Positions 24,929 to 32,512 of a DNA stretch of 64,000 nucleotides are shown piece by piece. The notes under the pieces were generated by a model that saw only the letters and a list, made by a program, of their open reading frames with translations, ran no database searches and was not told the DNA's origin. Source of the stretch: JBBQCW01 sp038319025 (GTDB lineage Bacteria; Actinomycetota; Thermoleophilia; Solirubrobacterales; Solirubrobacteraceae); NCBI GenBank assembly GCA_038319025.1, contig JBBQCW010000002.1, forward strand, positions 1 through 64,000, in the 5' to 3' direction. Position 1 is the stretch's first letter, and the number at the start of each line of letters is the position of its first letter. The position numbers and the translations under genes are program-made.

Positions 24929-25933
24929 CTAGCCGATCGCCACCATGCGCTCGATCGGTACCCGCGCCCGCTCGGCGATCTCGGCCGGTACCTTCACCTC
25001 GCCCGTCAGGTCGCGGAGGCAGTCGCGCAGCTTCGGCAGCGTGATCATCTTCATGTAGACGCACGACGCGCGTTCGTTGGCGGCGATGAATTCCACGTCC
25101 GGAGCCGCGAGGCGCAGCGGGTGCAGCATTCCGACCTCGGTCGCAACAATCGCGGTGCCCGCGCCGCCCGCGGCGCCCTTGGCGTACTGGAGCATCCCGC
25201 CGGTCGACAGCATGTGTACGCCCTCGGTGTCGATGTCACCGGCGGCGACGTACTCCATCACCGAAGTCGAGCAGCCGCACTCGGGATGGATCAGGAAGTC
25301 GGCGCCAGGGTGGGCGGCGCGCACGGTGTCGATGTCGCTCGGGCGGATGCCGGCGTGCACGTGGCACTCGCCGTCCCACACGTGCATCGGCCGGCCCACG
25401 ACCTTCTCCACGTACGCGCCCAGAAACATGTCGGGGCCGAACAGGATCTCGGTGTCCTCGCCGTGCGTGGCGTAGATGTGCTCGACGACGGCGGCCGCGT
25501 TGGAAGACGTGACGCAGTAGTCCGTCATCGCCTTGATCTCCGCGGTGGTGTTCACGTACATCACCGTCACCGCGCCGGGATGCTCGGCCTGCCAGGCACC
25601 GAGTTCCGCCGGCGTGATCGAGTCCGCCAGCGAACAGCCGGCGTCCAAGTCGGGGATCAGCACACGCTTCTCCGGGGAAAGAATTGAAGCCGTCTCCGCC
25701 ATGAAATGCACGCCGCAGAACACGATCAGCGGTTGCTCGGCGGAGGCCGCTACGCGCGACAGCCCGAGTGAATCCCCGACGTAGTCAGCGATGTCCTGCA
25801 CCTCGGGCACCTGGTAGTTGTGCGCGAGGATCACGGCGTCGCGCTCGGCTGCGAGAGTCCGGACCTCGTCGTGCAGGTCGGCTATCTCCTCGGCGGTGAG
25901 AGCGTCGGGTGCGGGGGCCATCGGAAGGTTCAT
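24929..25933 (-). CDS. nadA: Quinolinate synthase NadA
   Basis: The 334-residue protein makes quinolinate from iminoaspartate and dihydroxyacetone phosphate using a 4Fe-4S cluster. Motifs visible are AHNYQVPEVQDIADYVGDSLGLSR, the Cys in FCGVHFMAETA, the HPECGC segment, and the Cys in ERASCVYMKM. The three cysteines in these places are the usual cluster ligands. It follows nadC by 7 bases. No nadB is next to it, so the iminoaspartate source must be elsewhere. Confidence 0.95.
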   Translation of the reverse strand: MNLPMAPAPDALTAEEIADLHDEVRTLAAERDAVILAHNYQVPEVQDIADYVGDSLGLSRVAASAEQPLIVFCGVHFMAETASILSPEKRVLIPDLDAGCSLADSITPAELGAWQAEHPGAVTVMYVNTTAEIKAMTDYCVTSSNAAAVVEHIYATHGEDTEILFGPDMFLGAYVEKVVGRPMHVWDGECHVHAGIRPSDIDTVRAAHPGADFLIHPECGCSTSVMEYVAAGDIDTEGVHMLSTGGMLQYAKGAAGGAGTAIVATEVGMLHPLRLAAPDVEFIAANERASCVYMKMITLPKLRDCLRDLTGEVKVPAEIAERARVPIERMVAIG

Positions 25934-25940
25934 CAGGGCG

Positions 25941-26774
25941 TCACCGGGGCTCCAGAAGGAGGGACAGGTCCAGGGCGGGCGCGGAATGGGTCAACGCGCC
26001 AACCGAGATGAAGTCTACGCCGGTGGCTGCCGCGGCCTGGACGGTCTCCAGGTCGATGTCGCCGCTGGCCTCCAACTCGGCGCGCCCTGCCACCTGCGTC
26101 ACGATCGCCGCCATGCGTGCCGGGCTCATGTTGTCCAGCAGCAGCCGACCGGCTCCGGCGGCAATCGCCTCGTCGACCTGCTCCTCGCGCTCGCACTCCA
26201 CCTCCAGTGGGAGGTCCGGGGCGAGCGACCGAGCGGCCTGGACGGCCGCGGTGACACCGCCGGCCATCGCGATGTGGTTCTCCTTGATCAGGACGGCGTC
26301 AAAGAGCCCGATCCGGTGGTTGTGCCCGCCGCCCGCCACGACGGCCGCCTTCTGCAGCAGACGCAGGCCCGGAGCGGTCTTGCGAGTGTCGAGGATGCGG
26401 GCGCCGGTGCCCTCCACCGCCTCCACGTAGCGGGCCGTCAACGTAGCGACCCCGCTGAGCTGCTGGAGCAGGTTCAACGCGGTCCGCTCGGCCGAGAGCA
26501 GTGCGCGAGCATCACCCGTGATGCGGGCTACCGGCCCGCTTTCGCGCCACTCACCCTCAGGCGCGAGCACGTTGAACTCGCAGTCTGGGTCGAGCGCGAC
26601 GAAGACTGCGTGAGCGGCGTCATGGCCGTAGATGACGCCCGGCTGCTTCTGGGTGATCGTGGCCACTGCGCGCGTACCCGCCGGCACGGTGGCGGCGCTC
26701 GTCACATCGCCCGAACCTACGTCCTCGGCGAGCGCGCGAGCGACCACATCACGGATCTCGGCTTGGAGCGTCAC
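25941..26774 (-). CDS. nadC: Nicotinate-nucleotide pyrophosphorylase (carboxylating) NadC
   Basis: The GTG at 26774 (277 residues) is preferred over the ATG at 26798 because TATTCT lies 8 bases before it and the N-terminus VTLQAEIRDVVARALAEDVGSGDVTS then matches the family. The quinolinate-binding motifs are RILDTRKTAPGLRLLQKAAV and GGGHNHRIGLFDAVLIKENH; LEVECE and LLLDNMSP complete the barrel. It converts quinolinate and PRPP to nicotinate mononucleotide. It is the first gene of a two-gene nadC-nadA operon and is divergent from the quinone reductase gene. Confidence 0.93.
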   Translation of the reverse strand: MTLQAEIRDVVARALAEDVGSGDVTSAATVPAGTRAVATITQKQPGVIYGHDAAHAVFVALDPDCEFNVLAPEGEWRESGPVARITGDARALLSAERTALNLLQQLSGVATLTARYVEAVEGTGARILDTRKTAPGLRLLQKAAVVAGGGHNHRIGLFDAVLIKENHIAMAGGVTAAVQAARSLAPDLPLEVECEREEQVDEAIAAGAGRLLLDNMSPARMAAIVTQVAGRAELEASGDIDLETVQAAAATGVDFISVGALTHSAPALDLSLLLEPR

Positions 26775-26782
26775 CGCCGCGG

Positions 26783-26792
26783 AGAATACGCT
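26783..26792. promoter_or_regulatory. Overlapping divergent -10 elements (nadC/quinone reductase)
   Basis: The decamer AGAATACGCT contains TATTCT on the minus strand and TACGCT on the plus strand with a shared TA. Each ends 8 bases from a start codon (GTG 26774 and ATG 26801), and no Shine-Dalgarno is seen for either gene. Confidence 0.65.
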
Positions 26793-26800
26793 GCCCACCC

Positions 26801-27769
26801 ATGCGCGCCCTTCTGCTTCATGAAGCCACCGGCCCCGACGGCCTCACCCTCACTGATGTCGACGCCCCGCAGCCCACGGAAGGCATGGTGCTGATCGACG
26901 TCCACGCCGCCGGGGTCGGCTTCGTCGACATGCTGATCACCAAGGGCGAGTACCAGATCAAACCGCCGCTCCCGTTCATTCCCGGGCTGGAGGTGGCCGG
27001 CACGGTCGTCGCCGGGGGTGGCTTGGAGCCGGGTACCCGTGTGGTCGCCACCACGCCCTTCGGCGGGTTTGCCGAGCAGGCGCTGGCCCCGGAGAACCTG
27101 GTCTTCCCGATCCCTGACGAACTGGCCTTCGACGCGGCCGCCGGGATGATCATCAATTACCAGACGGCCCATCTGGGCCTGACGCGTCGCGGACGCCTCG
27201 CGGCCGGGGAAACCGTCCTCGTCCACGGCGCCGGCGGCGGCGTGGGGACCGCCTCGATCGAGGTGGCCAAGGCGCTTGGCGCCGGTCGTGTGATCGCGGT
27301 GGCCCGAGGCGAGGAGAAGCTCGCCGCCGCGCGGGCCGCCGGTGCCGACGACATGCTGGACGCCGAGAGCGACTGGGTCTCGACGGTGCGCGAGCTGACC
27401 GGCGGCCGCGGTGCCGATGTGGTGGTGGATCCCGTGGGCGGCGACCGCTTTGACCAGTCGCTGCGCTGCATGGCCCCGGAAGGACGGCTGCTCGTCGTCG
27501 GCTTTGCGGCCGGCCGTATCCCGGAACTGCCCGTCAACCGGCTGCTGTTACGGCACCTGGACGTCGTCGGCGTGAACTACGGCGGCATGCTGCCGATTGA
27601 CCCCGATTTCGCGGCGAAGGCCGCGGATGAGATGTTCGGCTGGGTGCGCGAGGGCAAGATCCACCCGGTGGTCGGCGCGCGTTACCCCCTGGCCGAGGGC
27701 GCGCAGGCGCTGAGCGATTTTGCGGAGCGTCGCGTCACGGGCAAGCCCGTGATCCTCGTGCGGGAGTAA
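26801..27769 (+). CDS. NADPH:quinone oxidoreductase-like MDR protein
   Basis: The 322-residue protein is a medium-chain reductase without the catalytic zinc cysteines. It has the substrate-side GROES-like fold at 1-120 (VGFVDMLITKGEYQIKPPLPFIPGLEVAGTV) and a Rossmann domain with VLVHGAGGGVGTASIEVAKALGA. It reduces quinones or activated double bonds with NADPH. It converges on the decarboxylase gene with 16 bases between the stops. Confidence 0.9.
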   Translation: MRALLLHEATGPDGLTLTDVDAPQPTEGMVLIDVHAAGVGFVDMLITKGEYQIKPPLPFIPGLEVAGTVVAGGGLEPGTRVVATTPFGGFAEQALAPENLVFPIPDELAFDAAAGMIINYQTAHLGLTRRGRLAAGETVLVHGAGGGVGTASIEVAKALGAGRVIAVARGEEKLAAARAAGADDMLDAESDWVSTVRELTGGRGADVVVDPVGGDRFDQSLRCMAPEGRLLVVGFAAGRIPELPVNRLLLRHLDVVGVNYGGMLPIDPDFAAKAADEMFGWVREGKIHPVVGARYPLAEGAQALSDFAERRVTGKPVILVRE

Positions 27770-27785
27770 GCCGTGGGCCGGGCGC

Positions 27786-29261
27786 TCAGTCGGCGCGCAG
27801 CACGTGGACGGACGTGAACCCGGGGTCGCTCGCACCGTGCAGCCGCCCGCCGGAGGAGACGATCTCCTGCAGGTAGGCGACCGTCTCAGCGGTGATCTGC
27901 TCGCCCGGAAGCAGTGCGGGGATCCCCGGCGGATACCCGGCGATCGACTCGCAGGAAATCCGGCCGACAGCATCGATCGAGTCCACAAGCTCAGCAGCGC
28001 CCAGGAACGCATCGCGGGGCGACACGGCCATCGCGTTGCGCAGGAACTCCGGGGGCCGCACGATCGCCGTGCCGTGCTCGGGGCGGCTGATGCGCTTGAC
28101 CGTCTCATCCAGGTCGCCGGCCAGCCGCACCAGGGCGGCCGGCGTCTCCGCCAAACCGATGATGAAGATGATCGTGGCCTGGGTGGCCAGCTCGGGCTGC
28201 ACGTCGTAGGACCCGCGAAGGGCGTCGGCAACCTCGTAGCCGGTCCGCCCGGTACCACGCACGTCGATGACGATCCGCAACGGGTCGGCGGCGGACACGC
28301 CGGGCCGGCCGACCATGTTCTCCCCCACCACGGCGATGCCCGGCGTTTGCGCCATGCGCTCACGCGTGGCGGCCGCAGCGGCAATCGTCTCGTGCAGCAG
28401 CGCCTCGCCGTGCACGGCGAGCTGCCGGCGCGCGCCGTCCAGAGAGGCCATGAGCAGCGATGACGGGGATGTGGACCGCACCAGTCGCACGGCGCGCTCC
28501 AGCGCACCGACGTCGATCCGGGAGTCGAGCCCCACGTGCAGCATCGCGCTCTGGGTCAGCGAGCCGGCCATCTTGTGGACGGAGGTGACGACCGCGTCCG
28601 CGCCCTGGCGCAGCGCCGACTCCGGCACGTCGGGGTGGAAACCGAAGTGCGGCCCCCATGACTGGTCCACGAGCAGGGCGACGTTGGCCTCGTGGGCGAC
28701 CCGCGCACAAGCGGCCACGTCGGCCACCATGCCGTAGTAGGTCGGCGAGACGATCGTGGCGACGCGCGCGTCGGGAGCAGCCCGCAGCGCGGCGGCCAGT
28801 GACTCGGGGGTGACGCCGTGGGCCATGCCCAGCTCTTCGTCGTACTCCGGCGCGACGAACGACGGGATCCCGCCCGACAGGACGAGGCCGTCGACCACGG
28901 AAGCGTGAGAGTTGCGCTGAACGACGATCGTCGCTCCCAGCGGCGCCACCGCGAGCATCAGCGCGTGGTTGCCCTGCGTGGCCCCGTTGGTGAGGAAGAA
29001 CGTGCGAGCGGCGCCGTAGGCCTCAGCGGCGAGCAACTCGGCGCGCTGATACGGGGTGGGCGCCGGGCCGACGTCGATGCCCCGGATGTCCTGCGGCACG
29101 TCCATGGCCAGCGCGTCCTCACCGATGGCATGCCGCAACCCAGGGTCGGCTCCGGGTCCGCCCTTGTGGCCGGGCACGTGGAAGCGGCCGGCTCCACGGA
29201 ATGCGTAGCCGACGACGGCGTCCAGGTACGGCGCCGTGGGCTGTTCGCCGAACCCCGTCAT
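27786..29261 (-). CDS. Orn/Lys/Arg decarboxylase-family PLP enzyme
   Basis: Start at 29261 gives 491 residues (MTGFGEQPTAPYLDAVVGY). Family motifs are FHVPGHKGGPGAD near the N-terminus, FFLTNGATQGNHALMLA, VDQSWGPHFGFHP and the PLP-binding SVHKMAGSLTQSA. The C-terminal domain has ESIAGYPPGIPALLPGEQIT. This is the SpeA/Cad-like aspartate-aminotransferase-fold group (about 480-490 residues) without the N-terminal receiver-like wing domain. Arginine, lysine or ornithine cannot be told apart from the sequence. Confidence 0.88.
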   Translation of the reverse strand: MTGFGEQPTAPYLDAVVGYAFRGAGRFHVPGHKGGPGADPGLRHAIGEDALAMDVPQDIRGIDVGPAPTPYQRAELLAAEAYGAARTFFLTNGATQGNHALMLAVAPLGATIVVQRNSHASVVDGLVLSGGIPSFVAPEYDEELGMAHGVTPESLAAALRAAPDARVATIVSPTYYGMVADVAACARVAHEANVALLVDQSWGPHFGFHPDVPESALRQGADAVVTSVHKMAGSLTQSAMLHVGLDSRIDVGALERAVRLVRSTSPSSLLMASLDGARRQLAVHGEALLHETIAAAAATRERMAQTPGIAVVGENMVGRPGVSAADPLRIVIDVRGTGRTGYEVADALRGSYDVQPELATQATIIFIIGLAETPAALVRLAGDLDETVKRISRPEHGTAIVRPPEFLRNAMAVSPRDAFLGAAELVDSIDAVGRISCESIAGYPPGIPALLPGEQITAETVAYLQEIVSSGGRLHGASDPGFTSVHVLRAD

Positions 29262-29316
29262 CGCGAGCGGCCTCGATCGAGGATCGCCGCAGCGACGGGC
29301 GAGAAATGGCGCGCAG

Positions 29317-30426
29317 TCATCGCCCGGCCTCGCGCAGCAGTTCAGCGCGGACGAACCGGTCCAGATCTCCATCCAAAACGCGCTGGGCGTCCCCCATCTC
29401 CACGTTGGTGCGGTGGTCCTTGACCATCGTGTAGGGGTGCAGCACGTAGGAGCGGATCTGCGAGCCGAAGTTCACGTCCTGAGCCTCACCGCGCTCCTTG
29501 GCGATCTCCTCCTGGCGGCGGCGCTCCTCGGCCTCGGCCAGCTTGGAGCGCAGCATCGCCATCGCCGTGGCCCGGTTGGAGGACTGCGATCGCTCGTTCT
29601 GACACTGCACCACGATGCCGCTGGGGCGATGGGTGATGCGCACGGCCGAGTCGGTCTTGTTCACGTGCTGGCCGCCCGCGCCGGACGCGCGGTAGGTGTC
29701 GACCTGCAGGTCGTCATCGATGATCTCGATCTCCCCCGAATCGGCCACCACCGGGGCGACTTCAAGGCCGGCGAAGCTAGTCTGCCTGCGGTTGGCGGAG
29801 TCGAACGGGGAGAGGCGCACGAGCCGGTGCACGCCCTTCTCGGCGGAGAAGAGCCCGTAGGCGTTCTCACCCTTGGCCTGGAAGGTGGCGGACTTGATGC
29901 CGGCCTCCTCCCCCGCTGACACTTCCAGCAGTTCGACGTCGAACCCGCGGCGCTCAGCCCACCGCATCTGCATCCGCAGGACCATCTCCGCCCAGTCCTG
30001 AGCGTCCGTACCGCCCGCACCGGCGTTGACGGACACCAGAGCGTCACCGCTGTCATAACGGCCGGAGAACAGGCGCTCCTCCTCCAGGGTGTCCAGGCGT
30101 TCCTGCACGGAGGCGAACTGGGCCTCCAGCTCGCCGGCGATCTCCGGGTCCTCCTCGGCCAGCTCGATCAGCCCTTCGAGGTCGTCCACATCGGACTGCA
30201 GCGAGCGGTAGATCGTCAGGCGGCGCGTGGCCCGGGCGTGCTCCGCGCTCGTCTTGGCGGCCTTGTCCTGCTCGTCCCAGAAACCGGGTGCGCCCATGTC
30301 GGCCTCCAGCGCGGTGATGCGCTCAGCCAGGGCTTCAGGCTGGACATGCTCTTCGAGCAGGCCAAGCTGGACGCGGATGGCGGCAAGGCGCTGCGGGGTC
30401 GGCTCGATGCTGGCGGGGGTGGACAT
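29317..30426 (-). CDS. prfB: Peptide chain release factor 2
   Basis: The 369-residue protein carries SPF at residues 206-208 (the RF2 stop-codon tripeptide, reading UGA and UAA) and GGQ at 251-253, which triggers peptide release. RF2 is often controlled by a +1 frameshift at an early in-frame UGA; here the reading frame is continuous from residue 1, so that autoregulation is absent. TAGCGT at 30435-30440 lies 8 bases before the ATG and no Shine-Dalgarno is seen. Confidence 0.96.
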   Translation of the reverse strand: MSTPASIEPTPQRLAAIRVQLGLLEEHVQPEALAERITALEADMGAPGFWDEQDKAAKTSAEHARATRRLTIYRSLQSDVDDLEGLIELAEEDPEIAGELEAQFASVQERLDTLEEERLFSGRYDSGDALVSVNAGAGGTDAQDWAEMVLRMQMRWAERRGFDVELLEVSAGEEAGIKSATFQAKGENAYGLFSAEKGVHRLVRLSPFDSANRRQTSFAGLEVAPVVADSGEIEIIDDDLQVDTYRASGAGGQHVNKTDSAVRITHRPSGIVVQCQNERSQSSNRATAMAMLRSKLAEAEERRRQEEIAKERGEAQDVNFGSQIRSYVLHPYTMVKDHRTNVEMGDAQRVLDGDLDRFVRAELLREAGR

Positions 30427-30434
30427 CGCCTGCG

Positions 30435-30440
30435 ACGCTA
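30435..30440 (-). promoter_or_regulatory. Leaderless-type -10 element of prfB
   Basis: TAGCGT (read on the minus strand) ends 8 bases before the prfB ATG. Confidence 0.5.
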
Positions 30441-30466
30441 GCAGCCGCCTGCCAGGCGTCGCCCTC

Positions 30467-30472
30467 TACCAT
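30467..30472 (+). promoter_or_regulatory. Leaderless-type -10 element
   Basis: TACCAT ends 6 bases before the GTG at 30479. Confidence 0.45.
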
Positions 30473-30478
30473 CAAACC

Positions 30479-30931
30479 GTGCTCAACCCGCTGCTGATCT
30501 CGCCTCGGCTCATCTTCCGCGCGCTGGACGATCTGCACGCCATCGCCGAGGCCGCCCGCGACCTCCCCGCCCGCATGGAGGCGATGGACGCGCGGCTCGG
30601 TCGGATCGAGCAGCAGGCCGACGAGGCGATCATCGTGGCGCAGGAGATCGGCGTCACCGCGAACACCGCGGTAACGCTCGGCGCCGACGTCGACAAGCGT
30701 ATGGCGAGCCTGCTCACGCTGGGGCGTCAGATCGACCGCCGCGCCGCCCAGGTGCTCGAACTCGGCGAACGGTTGGACATGCGGGCCACCGAACTGCTGA
30801 CGGCGCTGCCCACGCTGGAACGCGCCGTCGGCATGGCGACACCGCTGGAGGGCGCCGTGGACCGGCTGGGGCGCCTGGTCGATCGCCTACCTGGCGGCCG
30901 TCCGCTTCCGCCCCGCGACGACGTCGAATAA
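30479..30931 (+). CDS. Coiled-coil protein of unknown function
   Basis: The GTG at 30479 gives 150 residues that are almost entirely amphipathic helix with heptad-like repeats (LDDLHAIAEAARDLPARMEAMDARLGRIEQQAD, then further helices to about 125) and a Pro/Arg end. There is no signal peptide or membrane segment. It is divergent from prfB and converges on the carotenoid oxygenase gene, with 3 bases between the stops. No family recognised; perhaps a small scaffold or phasin-like protein. Confidence 0.65.
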   Translation: MLNPLLISPRLIFRALDDLHAIAEAARDLPARMEAMDARLGRIEQQADEAIIVAQEIGVTANTAVTLGADVDKRMASLLTLGRQIDRRAAQVLELGERLDMRATELLTALPTLERAVGMATPLEGAVDRLGRLVDRLPGGRPLPPRDDVE

Positions 30932-30934
30932 GTC

Positions 30935-32512
30935 TCAGGCGCCGTGAGGCGCGTGCAGGCCGTGAAAGCCGAAGGGAATGTGGTGGGGGACGGCGGCGCG
31001 GGCGCGCTCGGCGAACGAGCGCCCATCGAGAACGAGCAAGAACGAGGTGCCGCGCCTGCTGTCCAGAACCACCGACAGGACGACACCGTCATCCTCGTGC
31101 GTGGCCCCGGGCCGCGGAACGAAGACGGGCTCGCCGGGATAGGTGCCGCGCTCGCGCCAGGTCTTGGTGCTGCCCTTGTCCACGTCGACCTTGAGGATCT
31201 GATCGATGAAACCCGTGGCCTTGATGTCGCGAACCCCCACGCCGTACGCGTAGCGATGGGAACGCCGGCTGCGCGCGCCGTAGTTGATGCGCGGGAGTTC
31301 GAAATCCGGCTCCACGAGCGCGCGCACCGTCGCCTTGCCGGCTGACGGATCCAGCGTGATGCGCCTCAGCTCCACCTTCGGCAGCCGGCGATCGCTGCGG
31401 CGCAGGTTCTTGAGGTAGAGGGCGTCGATCACGCCGTTGTCCTCGTATGCGCAGACGTCCATCTCGATCTTGCCGTTGGCCTCGAAGGCGTTCACGTGAT
31501 GAAAGACGAAACACGGGTCGATCTCGACGGTGGCCGTCACCCCGCCGACGCGCCGGTCGATCACGATCAGCCGGGCCGGCTGGGCACTGTCCCACCGGTA
31601 GTTGCCGATGATCGGCTTGCGGTCGGGGCGCAGGAACGCAGCCGGATCCACGATGAAGGGCTGCTCCAGCAACACCACGTGGTGGTCGGTCAGCGCGAAG
31701 GAGTGCATGTAACAGGGCTCGGCGCGTGGGATCGTGGCCAGCGTCCGCGCGGGCGCCGTGCCGTGAGCACCCCGCACGAGTACGCGATACCCGGTGGGCG
31801 GCGCCAGGTCGACCTCGTAGGAGAACCGCTCGCCGGTGCTGCTGTCCACGTGCGGGTGGGCCGTCCCGAGCGTGCCGGGGCCTGACAGACCGGCGTGGAT
31901 TCCCATGGTCCGCAGGGATTTGGGATCAAAGCGCACCGGGATCGGCACCTCGGTGTGCGCGACGAACTCCCCGGCGATGCGCTCCAGACTGACGTTCGCA
32001 TTCGGGACCTTGGCGATGATCGGCAGCGTCGACACGCCGGAGAAGACCGACCGGCACGGGTCGGTCGCGAACTCGGAGAACTCGATGCGGTCATCGCGCT
32101 TCCAGGCGTCGTAGGGGCCAGAGCGCAGGAACCGGTTGGCGTACCCGACACGGCCGCGGGCGAACGTGAAGGCGTGCAACATCGCGAGCCCGTCGAACCA
32201 GTGGTTGAAGGGCTCCTTGCCGACCTCGAACAGCGATGGCCCGTTGCGCAGCAGCGCACCGGTCAGCCAGGACGGGAGGCGACCTTCGACCGGCACGTCG
32301 GGGAGGCGCACCTCCTCGGTGAGGCTGGTGAAGCCGACGGCGTAACCGGGCGCTTTGCGAGCCGCAGTGGCGCCCGCCGACCCGCGCTGCGCGCCGCGAG
32401 CGGCGTTCGCGGTCGCGCCACCAAATGCCGATGTGGCCGCCAGCGCGGCCGCGCCGGCAGCACCGCGCGTCAGCGCCTCCCGGCGCGTCGCGCCTTCGTC
32501 TAGACGCCGTGA
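30935..32512 (-). CDS. Carotenoid cleavage oxygenase with Tat signal
   Basis: The GTG at 32512 (525 residues) overlaps the 3' end of secA by 13 bases. The N-terminus has TRREALTRGAAGAAALAATSAFGG, a twin-arginine signal, so the folded iron enzyme would be exported. The four His ligands of the seven-bladed propeller are seen in AHPHVDSS, YMHSFALTDHHVV, FVFHHVNAFE and FGFHGLHAP. Such enzymes split carotenoids or related polyenes. There is no carotenoid gene nearby, so the substrate is open. Confidence 0.88.
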   Translation of the reverse strand, partial: SRRLDEGATRREALTRGAAGAAALAATSAFGGATANAARGAQRGSAGATAARKAPGYAVGFTSLTEEVRLPDVPVEGRLPSWLTGALLRNGPSLFEVGKEPFNHWFDGLAMLHAFTFARGRVGYANRFLRSGPYDAWKRDDRIEFSEFATDPCRSVFSGVSTLPIIAKVPNANVSLERIAGEFVAHTEVPIPVRFDPKSLRTMGIHAGLSGPGTLGTAHPHVDSSTGERFSYEVDLAPPTGYRVLVRGAHGTAPARTLATIPRAEPCYMHSFALTDHHVVLLEQPFIVDPAAFLRPDRKPIIGNYRWDSAQPARLIVIDRRVGGVTATVEIDPCFVFHHVNAFEANGKIEMDVCAYEDNGVIDALYLKNLRRSDRRLPKVELRRITLDPSAGKATVRALVEPDFELPRINYGARSRRSHRYAYGVGVRDIKATGFIDQILKVDVDKGSTKTWRERGTYPGEPVFVPRPGATHEDDGVVLSVVLDSRRGTSFLLVLDGRSFAERARAAVPHHIPFGFHGLHAPHGA

